Below are positions 24,433 to 33,806 of a stretch of 39,009 nucleotides of DNA, piece by piece (position 1 is the first letter of the stretch; the number at the start of each line of letters is the position of its first letter). A program made the position numbers and the translations under genes. The notes below the pieces were generated by a model. That model saw nothing but the letters and a program-made list of their open reading frames with translations. It was not told where the DNA came from and searched no databases. Where the stretch lies: contig JAEZCB010000243.1 in the NCBI GenBank assembly GCA_023412755.1, positions 1 to 39,009 of the forward strand, given 5' to 3'. Source of the stretch: Bacteroidota bacterium. GTDB lineage: Bacteria > Bacteroidota > Bacteroidia > Flavobacteriales_F > PHOS-HE28.

Positions 24433-24869
24433 ATCCAGCCGCGTCCGAAACCGACCTCCCGGAAGGGCCATGGTGTGGCCATCAGCATGAGCAGCAGAGC
24501 GATCAGGAAGAATATGCCGACGAGCAACTGCTTCTTGTATTCGGTCTTAGCCTTTTTGGACAGTACCCTTCCAATGGTGATCAACGCGATCGCGAGGATC
24601 ATCGATGCGATGTGTTCGAATTTCCAGAAGATCCCCAAACGGGTATCGGTGGGCGCCTGGTACCAGCCGCGCATGATGTAAAGGATCAGGCCCAGGAAGA
24701 GCTGGATGTGCGCAACAGCGACCGCCATGACCGTGATCATGCGGTGGCCGTTGAGCAGCGGTGTGCGCAGGATGACCCCGCGAAAACTGAAGATGATCGC
24801 CGCCGCCACAAGTAGCAGGATCACGTAACGAAGTATGCTGTGCAACAGCAGGAGGAAGGTCCCATCCAT
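24429..24869 (-). CDS. Small four-helix membrane protein, cytochrome b-like
   Basis: A 146-residue integral membrane protein with about four helices (near 7-29, 44-66, 85-102 and 115-131). His10, His54 and His86 lie within or at helix edges and could bind heme, which would suit its cytochrome c neighbour. Similar Bacteroidota proteins are often labelled cytochrome B without evidence. It is the first gene of a tightly overlapping operon with the lipoprotein cytochrome and hflX, with a TACTTTTG promoter box 26 bases upstream of its ATG. Confidence 0.75.
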   Translation of the reverse strand: MDGTFLLLLHSILRYVILLLVAAAIIFSFRGVILRTPLLNGHRMITVMAVAVAHIQLFLGLILYIMRGWYQAPTDTRLGIFWKFEHIASMILAIALITIGRVLSKKAKTEYKKQLLVGIFFLIALLLMLMATPWPFREVGFGRGWI

Positions 24870-24895
24870 GGTGATAGCCGGATACCGGAGCGGAT

Positions 24896-24903
24896 CAAAA
24901 GTA
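24896..24903 (-). promoter_or_regulatory. Promoter -7 box TACTTTTG of the hflX operon
   Basis: An exact TAnnTTTG match on the minus strand, 26 bases before ATG 24869 and just beyond the stop of the upstream carrier gene. Confidence 0.45.
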
Positions 24904-24920
24904 AGGGGCCGCCGGATCTT

Positions 24921-26318
24921 TCACCACTCCACCACCGTGACCGCCAAGGCCAGAAAGACCATACCTGTTATCACAAGCAGGAACATGAGCCTGCCGATCC
25001 AACGGAGCCATGTGCCATAGGGTATGCCTGCGATGGCGAGGATACCCATGGTGACACCGCTGGTGGGTATGATGAAGTTGCACAGACCATCGCCCAACTG
25101 GTAGGCGAGTACCGCCGCCTGCCTGGGCACCTGCAACAGATCGGCCAGTGGGGACATGATCGGCATTGTGAGGGCCGCCTGGCCACTGCCACTGGGCACA
25201 AAAAAGTTGAGGCAGAACTGTACCATCAGCATCACCTGTATGGAAATAGTGGATGGAAGACCGCTAATGGAGCCGCTGAGCGCATGCAGCACGGTGTCGA
25301 TGATGCGCCCTTCCTGCATCACGATCAGCACGCTCTTGCTAAGCCCGATGAGGATCGCGGCTGCCACCATTTCCCGGGCGCCATGCACATAGGCCTTTGC
25401 CGCATGGTCGCCACCCAGTCCACCAAGCACCGCGGCCAATACACCCATTGCGGTGAAAAGACCGGCGATCTCCATGATATACCAATCCCAAATGTTCACG
25501 CCATAGATCAACAGCCCGATGGTGATGGTGAACAGGATGATCACGGAAATGCGGCGGCCGGTCAGAGGGATCTCGGTGATCTCCGTGCTGGTGCTTTCCC
25601 CTTTCGCTATGCCGTGCAACAGGCTGTTCCGCGGGTCCTTTTCCAACTTCATGGCATAGCGCATCACGAAGACGATCGCGATCGTGGTAAGTGTGGCCCA
25701 AAGGATCATGCGGAACTCCCAACCGCTGAAAAGCGGCAGTTCGCTCAAACCCTGAGCTATACCCACCGTGAAGGGGTTGAACGCGGCCCCCGAGAAGCCG
25801 ACACCAGAACCCACGAAAGGGATGGCCGCGCCTACGATGGCATCCCAGCCCATGCTGCGCGCCAGAGGTATGGTGATCATAAGGAAGACAAGGACCTCCT
25901 CCGACATGCCGAAAGTGTTGCCACCCATGGAAAAGGCCGTCATGAGCATAGGGATCACCAGGCGTTTTCTGGAAGGCCTGTCCCGTGCCATGCGCAGCAC
26001 TTTGAAGAGCAGCGCCTCTATGGCGCCGGTGGCATTCAGTACGGCGAAAGCACCACCGATCAACAGCACAAAGGCGATGATCATCGCTGCATCATGGTCC
26101 GTGAAGCCTTTGATCGGTGCGGTGAAGAGCCCATGCCAGGGCACGGGCGAGGACTCCACCCGCTCATAGGTCCCAGGCACCACCACCGTTCGTGTGCCCT
26201 CGGTGGTCCTTTGGAATTCGCCGGCGGGTATGAGCCAGGTGAGCACTACTGCCAGCAGGAGAACCGCCCCGATGATCAGGAGGGCATCGGGTGTCTTGCG
26301 CAATGTGTTCCGCGGCAC
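24921..26318 (-). CDS. YfcC-family (DcuC-like) membrane carrier
   Basis: A polytopic inner-membrane protein of about 465 residues with ~12 hydrophobic segments, resembling the YfcC / C4-dicarboxylate anaerobic carrier group. Features include an early LIIGAVLLLAVVLTWLIPAG, the conserved MGGNTFGMSEEVLVF region, GSGVGFSGAAFNPFTVGIAQ, and the later FVPSGSGQAALTMPIM and IPTSGVTMGILAIAGIPY loops. The substrate is unknown; carboxylates or amino acids are likely from the family. The start is uncertain: the frame is open to 26408 (with an ATG at 26375), but the conserved part begins near PDALLIIG. The GTG at 26318 follows a TATCTTTC box and is preferred here. Confidence 0.85.
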   Translation of the reverse strand: MPRNTLRKTPDALLIIGAVLLLAVVLTWLIPAGEFQRTTEGTRTVVVPGTYERVESSPVPWHGLFTAPIKGFTDHDAAMIIAFVLLIGGAFAVLNATGAIEALLFKVLRMARDRPSRKRLVIPMLMTAFSMGGNTFGMSEEVLVFLMITIPLARSMGWDAIVGAAIPFVGSGVGFSGAAFNPFTVGIAQGLSELPLFSGWEFRMILWATLTTIAIVFVMRYAMKLEKDPRNSLLHGIAKGESTSTEITEIPLTGRRISVIILFTITIGLLIYGVNIWDWYIMEIAGLFTAMGVLAAVLGGLGGDHAAKAYVHGAREMVAAAILIGLSKSVLIVMQEGRIIDTVLHALSGSISGLPSTISIQVMLMVQFCLNFFVPSGSGQAALTMPIMSPLADLLQVPRQAAVLAYQLGDGLCNFIIPTSGVTMGILAIAGIPYGTWLRWIGRLMFLLVITGMVFLALAVTVVEW

Positions 26319-26323
26319 GGCGG

Positions 26324-26331
26324 GAAAGATA
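26324..26331 (-). promoter_or_regulatory. Promoter -7-like box TATCTTTC of the YfcC-like gene
   Basis: One mismatch from TAnnTTTG, 5 bases before the proposed GTG start at 26318. Confidence 0.3.
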
Positions 26332-26445
26332 GAGGGTGTTCCAATACCGGGCCGCCAGGGGATGGCGGTGAGCATGCGGCAGGTTCCACACATCAAGCTC
26401 TTGATCACCTGTCACAACAGATCTCGTCAGTGCCAGGTCAACGGA

Positions 26446-26453
26446 TAATTTCG
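26446..26453 (+). promoter_or_regulatory. Promoter -7-like box TAATTTCG of the amidohydrolase genes
   Basis: A TAnnTTCG-type box, 9 bases before ATG 26463, which supports that start over the long upstream extension of the frame. Confidence 0.4.
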
Positions 26454-26462
26454 CCGCCTCAG

Positions 26463-29400
26463 ATGCGGTCTATTCTTTTATCAGCACTCCTTCTCCTCGC
26501 ACTGCGGTCCACGCCTCAAAGCATTCCGCCTGCGGGCCATGTGGAGGATGTCGCGCCCCAATTGGTCGCCTTCACCAATGCTGTGGTGCACGTGGATCCG
26601 CACACCGTTCTACAGAAGGCGACACTTGTCATCAAGGACGGTAAGGTGCTGGCCGTAGGGGAGAAGGTGAAGGTGCCGGAAGGTGCGATGGTGCGGGATC
26701 TCAAAGGAATGCACATCTGGCCTTCACTCATCGAGCCATACAGTGATCTGGGGCTCCCGGCAAGTACCGATGAGGAGCGCAGGAGCGAGTGGAAGGGAGC
26801 CCGGCATTGGAATGGGGCCTTGCGTGCGGATGCGCATGCACATGTTCTGGTTCGCACCGATGAGAAGAAGGCAGAGGAACTCCGGAAGGCTGGTTTCGGC
26901 ACGATATACACCCACCGTATGGATGGGATCGTACGCGGCACATCGGCGGCCTTGATCCTGGACGATGAGGATCTGCGCAGGTCTGTGATCCAACCCGATC
27001 TCGCGGCCCATTTCAGTTTTCGCAAAGGAAGTTCTCCGGACCGCTACCCAACTTCGCAGATGGGTGCGATAGCCCTGATCAGGCAGACCTTCCATGATGC
27101 GCGTTGGGTAGCAGGGCAGCCGCGACCGGAACAGACCGATGCGGTGCTCTCGGAGATCTCCACACAGATGCGCGGCCGCATGGTGATGGAGGCCGGTGAT
27201 CGCAACGAGGTCTTGCGGTGGGCCAGGATCCTTCAGGAGTTCGAGTTGCCGGCGATCATCAAAGGCGTGGGTGATGAATATGCACGCCTGCCGGACATAG
27301 CGGCCGCAGGATTGCCCTTGATCGTGCCCGTAAACCTTCCGGAGGCCTATGATGTACAGGATCCGTTCGATGCGCAGGAGATCTCCTATGCGAGGTACAA
27401 GCATTGGGAATACGCGCCCTTTTCTCCAGCGTTCCTGGATAGCGCGAAGGTCGCTTTCGCCTTCACCACCCATGGCCGGAAGGACCTGAAGGAATTGTGG
27501 CGGGATCTGCGGCGCATGGTGGTGTGCGGCCTGGACAGCGCTAGGGCCATCGAGGCATTCACCACGGATCCCGCGCGCTTGTTCGGCCTCGATGATAGGA
27601 TCGGTGCCTTGCGGGAAGGCATGCTCGCCAACCTGCTCATCACCTCCGCTCACCTGCTGGATGAAAAGAACAAGATCCACGAGAACTGGGTACGAGGCAA
27701 GCGGTACGTATTGGAGGATGTGGAGCTCGTGAAACTCACTGGCACCTACGATCTTAATCTCGGAACAGGTATACATGTGCTCGATGTCACAGAAAAGGAT
27801 GGCCGCACGGAGGCTTTTGTGCGCAGGGAAGGGGAGGTGGATAGTTTGAAGATGAAGGTGAAGCTGGACAGGCATGGTACCATCATCAGCATGGCCTTCC
27901 CCACGAGGGAGGACCCAGCATCGATAACACGTCTTTCGGGCACCATCCACCGTGATGGAGGTCTTTGGGAAGGGCAGGGGCAGCGGCCAGGAGGGGAGTG
28001 GTTCGCATGGAGCGCGTTGCGCAAGGCGTCAAAAGGGAAGGACAGGCCCGGACCGATGGATCGATCGCGCCAGACCAGGCTTGTACCGGTGCTCGGGCCA
28101 ATGCATCATCCGCTTACGGGGTTCGGCTGGGTGGAGCGGCCGCAGCGGGAGACCATCGTATTCCGTAATGCCACAGTGTGGACCAACGGTCCCTCCGGGA
28201 TCCTGCACAATGCCGATGTGCTTGTGCATGAAGGGAAGATCAAGGCCGTAGGTGCATCGCTCGATCTCAACAGCCTCTTTCCCGGCAGGAACAAGCCGAT
28301 CGTGAATGAGATCGATGGCCGGGGAATGCATTTGACCACAGGCATCGTGGATGAGCACTCGCATATCGCCATTTCCAGAGGAGTGAACGAGTCCGGCCAT
28401 CATGTTACATCCGAAGTGCGTATCGGCGATGTGGTGAACCCGGATGATGTGAATATCTACCGTGCACTCGCCGGTGGGGTCACGACCGTTCAGCTGCTGC
28501 ATGGATCCGCCAACCCGGTGGGTGGCCAGAGTGCGGTGGTCAAATTGCGTTGGGGGATGCCTGCGGATAGTATGCTGATCCCTGATGCGCCCAAGCACAT
28601 CAAGTTCGCCCTTGGCGAGAATGTGAAACAAAGCAACTGGGGACAGAGTTCACGGTTCCCGCAGTCCCGCATGGGTGTGGAGCAGCTTTACTATGATGTG
28701 TTCAACCGTGCGATGGACCAGGAGAGAGCGTGGCAGGAATGGCGGGCCTTGCGCCCAAAAGAACGTGAACGAACACCCGCACCACGTCGTGATCTGCGTG
28801 CCGAAGCGCTCATGGAGATCCTGCTAGGAGAACGTCACATCACCTGCCACAGCTACGTGCAGAGCGAGATCGACATGCTCATGCAGGTCGCAGACAGCAT
28901 GGGTTTCAAAGTGAACACATTCACGCACATCCTGGAAGGGTACAAGATGGCGGGCAAGATGCAACGGCATGGCGTGTCGGCCAGCACCTTCAGTGATTGG
29001 TGGGCGTACAAGCTGGAAGTGTATGACGCCATACCCTACAATGCCGCTTTGATGCACATGCATGGGGTGCGAACAGGTATCAACAGCGATGATGCGGAGA
29101 TGTGCCGCCGGTTGAACCAGGAGGCGGCCAAGACGGTGAAGTACGGTGGCGTGCCAGAGGAGGAGGCGTGGAAAATGGTGACCTTGAATCCTGCACGCAT
29201 GTTGAAACTGGATCATCGCATGGGTACCATAGAACCAGGCAAGGATGCGGATCTCGTTCTATGGACGGCGCATCCGTTGAGCATCCAGGCCAGGGTACAA
29301 CGCACCTATGTGGATGGAGTCTGTTATTTCAGTCTGGAAAAGGATGCTGCGCAGCGAGCATTGATCACCGCTGAACGTGACAGGCTTGCGCGTGCTATGC

Positions 29401-29507
29401 TGGCCGCCGAACAGGATGGCCCGAAGCGAAAGGCCGAACGCGATCAGGAGCCACAATGGCATTGCGATGATATCGGTGATGGAACAGAGGATCATAAGCA
29501 TGAATAG
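26463..29507 (+). CDS. Two-domain amidohydrolase-superfamily protein (degenerate half fused to intact half)
   Basis: A 1014-residue exported protein with a signal peptide (MRSILLSALLLLALRS). The N-terminal half is an amidohydrolase fold whose metal motif HxH is replaced by IWPSLIEPYSDLG (85-97), so it should not bind metal there. A linker of about 90 residues follows. The C-terminal half repeats the fold with the expected residues: VDEHSHI (His632, His634), CHSYVQ (His796), FTHILEG (His822) and NSDDAE (Asp876), then PGKDADLVLW. The substrate is unknown; imidazolonepropionase- or dipeptidase-like chemistry is possible. The frame is open far upstream to 24840, but that region is antisense to the carrier gene. 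The last eight bases overlap the next gene. Confidence 0.9.
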   Translation: MRSILLSALLLLALRSTPQSIPPAGHVEDVAPQLVAFTNAVVHVDPHTVLQKATLVIKDGKVLAVGEKVKVPEGAMVRDLKGMHIWPSLIEPYSDLGLPASTDEERRSEWKGARHWNGALRADAHAHVLVRTDEKKAEELRKAGFGTIYTHRMDGIVRGTSAALILDDEDLRRSVIQPDLAAHFSFRKGSSPDRYPTSQMGAIALIRQTFHDARWVAGQPRPEQTDAVLSEISTQMRGRMVMEAGDRNEVLRWARILQEFELPAIIKGVGDEYARLPDIAAAGLPLIVPVNLPEAYDVQDPFDAQEISYARYKHWEYAPFSPAFLDSAKVAFAFTTHGRKDLKELWRDLRRMVVCGLDSARAIEAFTTDPARLFGLDDRIGALREGMLANLLITSAHLLDEKNKIHENWVRGKRYVLEDVELVKLTGTYDLNLGTGIHVLDVTEKDGRTEAFVRREGEVDSLKMKVKLDRHGTIISMAFPTREDPASITRLSGTIHRDGGLWEGQGQRPGGEWFAWSALRKASKGKDRPGPMDRSRQTRLVPVLGPMHHPLTGFGWVERPQRETIVFRNATVWTNGPSGILHNADVLVHEGKIKAVGASLDLNSLFPGRNKPIVNEIDGRGMHLTTGIVDEHSHIAISRGVNESGHHVTSEVRIGDVVNPDDVNIYRALAGGVTTVQLLHGSANPVGGQSAVVKLRWGMPADSMLIPDAPKHIKFALGENVKQSNWGQSSRFPQSRMGVEQLYYDVFNRAMDQERAWQEWRALRPKERERTPAPRRDLRAEALMEILLGERHITCHSYVQSEIDMLMQVADSMGFKVNTFTHILEGYKMAGKMQRHGVSASTFSDWWAYKLEVYDAIPYNAALMHMHGVRTGINSDDAEMCRRLNQEAAKTVKYGGVPEEEAWKMVTLNPARMLKLDHRMGTIEPGKDADLVLWTAHPLSIQARVQRTYVDGVCYFSLEKDAAQRALITAERDRLARAMLAAEQDGPKRKAERDQEPQWHCDDIGDGTEDHKHE

Positions 29508-30828
29508 GTCTTTGCGCCAATCGCTGATGCGCACCAACTTTTCGTTGATCCTTCTACTGCCGCTCCTGGCGGTCGCGCAACAGCCGCCTCCTGCTTCGCC
29601 ACAAACCCGGTCTGTATTGATCACAGGGGGCACCGTACATGTTGGCGATGGCCGCGTGATCGACGAAGGAGCGGTGGGCTTTCGGGAAGGCCGCATCGAT
29701 CATGTCGGCTATGCCTACGGTGTGCGCAGCGCCTACGACACCACCATCGATGTGCGTGGACAGCATGTCTATCCTGGCTTCATCGGGATGGACTCCAACA
29801 TCGGTTTGATCGAGATCGAATCCATACGGGCCAGCCGGGATCATCAGGATGTGGGGGCAATGGAGCCGGAGCTTCGCACCATTTCCGCGTACAAGGCGGA
29901 TTCCAGGGTGATACCCACCGTACGCTCCAACGGTGTGTTGATGGCGCAGGTGGTGCCCAGGGGCCTTGTGATCAGTGGTACCAGTTCCGTTGTACAATTG
30001 GATGCGTGGGATCGGGATCAAGCCACCGTGAAACTGGATGAAGGCATCCACCTCAACTGGCCTGCCGCGTATGAGCGACGAGGATGGTGGGCAGAACAAG
30101 ATGAGACCGATGGTAAGAAGAAGGATGAACGCGCCAAGAAATTGGATGGGATCAGGACGTTCTTCCGGAAGGCCAGGGTCTATTCACAGCAGCGTTCCAT
30201 GCCAGAGAAGGACCTGCGCATGGAAGCGATGAGAGGCATATTCAATGGAGCCAAGATCTTGTATGTGCATGCCGAGGCGGCACGTGAGATCACCGAAGCC
30301 GTCCATTTTGCGAAGGCAGAAGGTGTGAAACGCCTGGTGATCGTGGGAGGCTATGATGCATGGCGCGTGGCCGATCTACTGCGCGACAACAAGATCGATG
30401 TAGTGCTGCGCCGCTTGCATAGTCTGCCCTTGCGACCGGAGGACGATGTGGATCTGCCATACCGGTTACCGTCCCTGTTGAAGGAGCGCGGCATCCGTTT
30501 CGCGTTGAGTTATGCCGGTCAGCATGAAGCTTCCGGCCTTCGTAATCTTCCCTTTGTCGCGGGCACAGCCGCGGCCTACGGCCTTTCCGCGGAAGATGCG
30601 CTGAGGGCCATTACGCTCGATGCCGCTGGCATTCTAGGGATCGCCGATCGCTGTGGCAGCCTGGAGGTGGGCAAGGATGCAACACTTATCGTTTCCAATG
30701 GAGATGCCCTGGACATGCGCACCAATGACATTCGCCATGCCTATATCCAGGGCCGCCGGATCGTATTGGACGACCATCACCAGCAACTCTATCGCCTGTA
30801 CAAGCAACGCTGGGAGCAGGGGAGGTGA
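29500..30828 (+). CDS. Amidohydrolase-superfamily protein, metal site degenerate
   Basis: A 442-residue exported protein with signal peptide (LILLLPLLAVAQ) and the small beta-sandwich of amidohydrolases (ITGGTVHVGDGRVIDEGAV, ..., VGKDATLIVSNGDALDMR). The metal motif is lost: VYPGFIGMDSNIG (90-102) stands where GxxDxHxH should be, and the later His/Asp ligands are not evident. It is therefore probably non-catalytic or uses another chemistry. Its ATG lies within the last codons of the upstream two-domain amidohydrolase (8-base overlap), so the two are translated together and probably work as partners. ATG 29527 (MRTNFS) is an alternative start. Confidence 0.85.
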   Translation: MNRSLRQSLMRTNFSLILLLPLLAVAQQPPPASPQTRSVLITGGTVHVGDGRVIDEGAVGFREGRIDHVGYAYGVRSAYDTTIDVRGQHVYPGFIGMDSNIGLIEIESIRASRDHQDVGAMEPELRTISAYKADSRVIPTVRSNGVLMAQVVPRGLVISGTSSVVQLDAWDRDQATVKLDEGIHLNWPAAYERRGWWAEQDETDGKKKDERAKKLDGIRTFFRKARVYSQQRSMPEKDLRMEAMRGIFNGAKILYVHAEAAREITEAVHFAKAEGVKRLVIVGGYDAWRVADLLRDNKIDVVLRRLHSLPLRPEDDVDLPYRLPSLLKERGIRFALSYAGQHEASGLRNLPFVAGTAAAYGLSAEDALRAITLDAAGILGIADRCGSLEVGKDATLIVSNGDALDMRTNDIRHAYIQGRRIVLDDHHQQLYRLYKQRWEQGR

Positions 30829-30980
30829 GCAGATGATCAGAAGATCGAATGCCTGGGTTCGTTCCTGCGGATCGCATGCAGATGTTTCGATCCGGCGCCA
30901 ATGGCAACTCTCCACTGGCTCCTGCAGGTGAAAGTTCTAGGACCCGAAGGGGTCGCAGCATGGCGCCCATCATCATTCCC

Positions 30981-30988
30981 GATCTTTG
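30981..30988 (+). promoter_or_regulatory. Promoter -7-like box GATCTTTG of thiL
   Basis: One mismatch from TAnnTTTG, 4 bases before ATG 30993, again compatible with a leaderless mRNA. Confidence 0.35.
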
Positions 30989-30992
30989 CCGC

Positions 30993-32054
30993 ATGTCCCA
31001 CGATCCCCAACGCACCGAACTCTCCACTCTAGGCGAATTCGGCCTCATCGATCGCCTCGCATCCACGATCAAGATCGGCCATGCTTCCACCGTGAAGGGT
31101 ATTGGTGATGACGCTGCGGTGATAGACCCGGCCAATGGTGGCGAATGTCTGCATCAGGTGGTGACAACGGACATGCTGGTGGAGGGCATCCATTTCGACC
31201 TGAGCTATGTTCCCCTGAAGCATCTCGGCTATAAGGCCATAGCTGTGAACATCAGCGATGTGTGCGCCATGAATGCGGAGCCACGGCAGGTCACGGTCTC
31301 CATCGGCCTGAGTAATCGCTTTCCCGTGGAGGCGATCGACGAGTTGTACGAAGGCATGTTGCTGTGCTGCCGCAACTACGGAGTGGATCTCGTTGGGGGC
31401 GATACATGCAGCAGCCGCAGCGGGCTCATCATCAGCGTTACCGCGATCGGTGCTGCCAGGAAGGAGGAACTCGTGTACCGCAGTGGCGCAAGCGAGCGCG
31501 AATTGCTGGTGGTTAGCGGTGATCTCGGAGGTGCATACATGGGCCTTCAGATCCTTGAACGGGAGAAGGCCGTCTTCAAGGAGACCGGCTCACAACCCGA
31601 TCTATCCGGGCATGATTACATCCTGGAGCGCCAACTGAAACCCGAACCCCGTAAGGACATCATCGATCTTCTAAGGAAGCTGGAGGTCCGGCCCACAAGC
31701 ATGATCGACATCAGCGATGGCCTGGCGAGCGAGGCACTGCACCTTGCCAGGAGTTCTGGGCTGGGTGTTCGGATCTATGACGAAAAGATACCGATCGATC
31801 CGGGCACCTACAAGACCGCACGGGATTTCAACCTTGATCCCAGCACGTGTGCCCTCAATGGCGGCGAAGACTATGAGTTGCTGTTCACCATTGCCCAGTC
31901 CGATCTTGGGAAGATCCAGGGAAATCCGAATTTTTCCGTCATCGGCCACATGATGGATAGCGGAAGCGGGTATCATTTAATGGATCGCCAGGGCGGTGAA
32001 CATGTGCTGAAAGCGCAAGGTTGGGATGCCTTCCTCCATGGTGGGGAAGGCTGA
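30993..32054 (+). CDS. thiL: Thiamine-monophosphate kinase
   Basis: A 353-residue enzyme that phosphorylates thiamine monophosphate to thiamine diphosphate with ATP. Family motifs seen: TLGEFGLIDRL near the start, GIGDDAAV (37-43), TTDMLVEGIHFD (58-69), NISDVCAMNAEPR (86-98), VGGDTCSS, MIDISDGLASE and NGGEDYELLFT. ATG 30993 (MSHDPQRTELSTLGEF) gives the usual length; the frame is open upstream to 30849 with residues that do not resemble ThiL. It ends five bases before the convergent helical-repeat gene's stop. Confidence 0.95.
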   Translation: MSHDPQRTELSTLGEFGLIDRLASTIKIGHASTVKGIGDDAAVIDPANGGECLHQVVTTDMLVEGIHFDLSYVPLKHLGYKAIAVNISDVCAMNAEPRQVTVSIGLSNRFPVEAIDELYEGMLLCCRNYGVDLVGGDTCSSRSGLIISVTAIGAARKEELVYRSGASERELLVVSGDLGGAYMGLQILEREKAVFKETGSQPDLSGHDYILERQLKPEPRKDIIDLLRKLEVRPTSMIDISDGLASEALHLARSSGLGVRIYDEKIPIDPGTYKTARDFNLDPSTCALNGGEDYELLFTIAQSDLGKIQGNPNFSVIGHMMDSGSGYHLMDRQGGEHVLKAQGWDAFLHGGEG

Positions 32055-32059
32055 ACTTC

Positions 32060-33622
32060 TCACGCTGCTCTTCCAATACGCAGCGCTCGTTCGCGCACCA
32101 GTTCGGCGAAAGGCCGTCCGCTTAGTTTGCTTTCCGCCCACGCAACAGGATCCATATGGTCGAACACCACCTGTTCCAAGGGGTCGCATTCCAATGGAAG
32201 CAGGCGTTCCATGAAATCGCGATACGTGTCCTGGATCGCCGTTTCATTGCGGGCCTTCATGATGCCGTGCACCATGTCCAGGAACACGGGCTCGAATTGA
32301 TAGGTGCGTCCGCGTGTTTCCAGGTATCGTTCTGTGCTGCGCAAGGCATAGGGCAACATGTCCTTTCGCCCCCGTTCGATGTGGGCCATCAGATCCAACA
32401 TCCTACCGAAGCAGACGATCTCCGCACTTTCATCGATCCGCACATCATTCAGGAGTTTGTGTGTCCAGCGAAGTGCTCTGTCGTATTGCCCGGCCCCGAA
32501 GTAGATGTACGCGAGTTGGTAATAGAAGCCTGCCTTGCGCACCGCCCCCAGTTGTTCCTGATGCTGTGCCAGCCCGCGCTCCACGGGTGCCACAAGCTCC
32601 ATCGCCTTATCAAATGCGCCCATCTGGCAATGGATCGTCATCTCCAGGCTGGTACTTGTGCAGAACAGTTTCAGATCCAAGTCCTCCGTTTCGGGCATTT
32701 CCCACAACGCCGGCAGCGAGCGGAAATGGTCCAGCAATTCAAAAGCGCGTACATACCTCCCCAGACGCGCGTGCACATAGATGAGGTTGCTGAGCACGGA
32801 AAGCACCAGATGGGGTTCATCTGTGAATCTTTCACGCTCCATAGTAAGAACATCGTAGGCGTTCGAAAGGTGCATAAGGCACTCTGCCATATCGCCGATC
32901 GCAAAGGTGGCCGCACCATGCAAATGGTGATACAGGAATCGCGCTCGTGCGCTGCGCAGTTTTTTCACATCAAGCATGATGGGCCGGTCCAGTAAGGCGC
33001 GCAATTCGGCGATCCCCTGTTCATTACGCGCCTTTCCCTGCCGGTACATACCGATGAGTACCCGGCTTTTCACATCCCACAACTCATCCAACTGACGTTG
33101 CTCTTCGGTGAGTTCTCTGCTTTCGGCCAGTATGCGATCCAGGTCCGTGGTGGCCGCATGGGCGTAATTCGCACGTTCCAGCAACCTGCGTTCCCATTGC
33201 AGCGCCTGGGCAAGGATGGCATGCCGTTCATGCTGCATGGCCAGCTTACGCACGCTCTGCAGCATCTTGGCCGCATCATCATACAACGCCCGTTCGTGCA
33301 GCAGTTCCACCTGGTGTACCATACGGTGGAGCCGGGCATCTATCGAGCTTTCCGCGTGGAAGGCGTCAAGGCTCTTCAAAATGGCTTCGTAGAGCCTTCT
33401 TTTCGTGATCGCGAAGCGGTGGGTGAAGGCTTCGTGCTTGAATTGTTCCAGCAGTGCCGCTTCATCATACGCGGACATTGCGGCTATGGCATCGAAAAGC
33501 ACCTGGTGGTTGCTTTGTCCGCCGAGCATATGCCTGCTGGTGAAGAGCTTGAAATAGCGCTTCTCGGCCCGCGACATGGAATGCACCAGCCGGTGGACAT
33601 GGTCGTGTGCTTTGTTGGACAT
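32060..33622 (-). CDS. Helical-repeat (TPR-like) protein of unknown function
   Basis: A 520-residue soluble protein with no signal peptide or membrane segment. It is almost entirely alpha-helical with TPR-like pairs, for example YYQLAYIYFGAGQYDRALRW and VLSNLIYVHARLGRYVRAFE. The N-terminal ~110 residues form a basic start (HDHVHRLVHSMSRAEKRYFKLF) followed by FAITKRRLYEAILKSLDAFH. I do not recognise a named family; regulatory or scaffold roles are guesses. A weak TAGTTTCA box lies 42 bases upstream of the ATG. Confidence 0.8.
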   Translation of the reverse strand: MSNKAHDHVHRLVHSMSRAEKRYFKLFTSRHMLGGQSNHQVLFDAIAAMSAYDEAALLEQFKHEAFTHRFAITKRRLYEAILKSLDAFHAESSIDARLHRMVHQVELLHERALYDDAAKMLQSVRKLAMQHERHAILAQALQWERRLLERANYAHAATTDLDRILAESRELTEEQRQLDELWDVKSRVLIGMYRQGKARNEQGIAELRALLDRPIMLDVKKLRSARARFLYHHLHGAATFAIGDMAECLMHLSNAYDVLTMERERFTDEPHLVLSVLSNLIYVHARLGRYVRAFELLDHFRSLPALWEMPETEDLDLKLFCTSTSLEMTIHCQMGAFDKAMELVAPVERGLAQHQEQLGAVRKAGFYYQLAYIYFGAGQYDRALRWTHKLLNDVRIDESAEIVCFGRMLDLMAHIERGRKDMLPYALRSTERYLETRGRTYQFEPVFLDMVHGIMKARNETAIQDTYRDFMERLLPLECDPLEQVVFDHMDPVAWAESKLSGRPFAELVRERALRIGRAA

Positions 33623-33745
33623 GCTGCCGCGGTCCGGTGCCTCTGGTTTCGCATGCCGGCGAATTGAAACTAGACTTTCAGGCTAAGCGGAGGATCCGTC
33701 CACCGGGATACGGTGGCAAGGGGGCAGGGAGTGGAAATTGTGACG

Positions 33746-33775
33746 AAATAAAAACGCCCGGAAATAACCGGGCGC
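33746..33775 (-). terminator. Rho-independent terminator
   Basis: On the minus strand CGCCCGG-TTATTT-CCGGGCG (33755-33774) is followed by TTTTTATT. It lies about 30 bases after the small lipoprotein stop and probably ends the lipoprotein transcript. Confidence 0.85.
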
Positions 33776-33806
33776 TCTATCCAAAAAGGGACCGAGGGGG
33801 GGAAGG

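Noticed and set aside
24840..26462. 541-codon upstream extension of the amidohydrolase frame
   Set aside because: It lies antisense to the YfcC-like carrier and part of the membrane-protein gene; the protein has a signal peptide beginning at 26463, with a promoter box just before it.
26724..27950. 408-codon minus-strand ORF opposite the amidohydrolase gene
   Set aside because: Antisense shadow; no promoter box, no signal, no recognisable motif.
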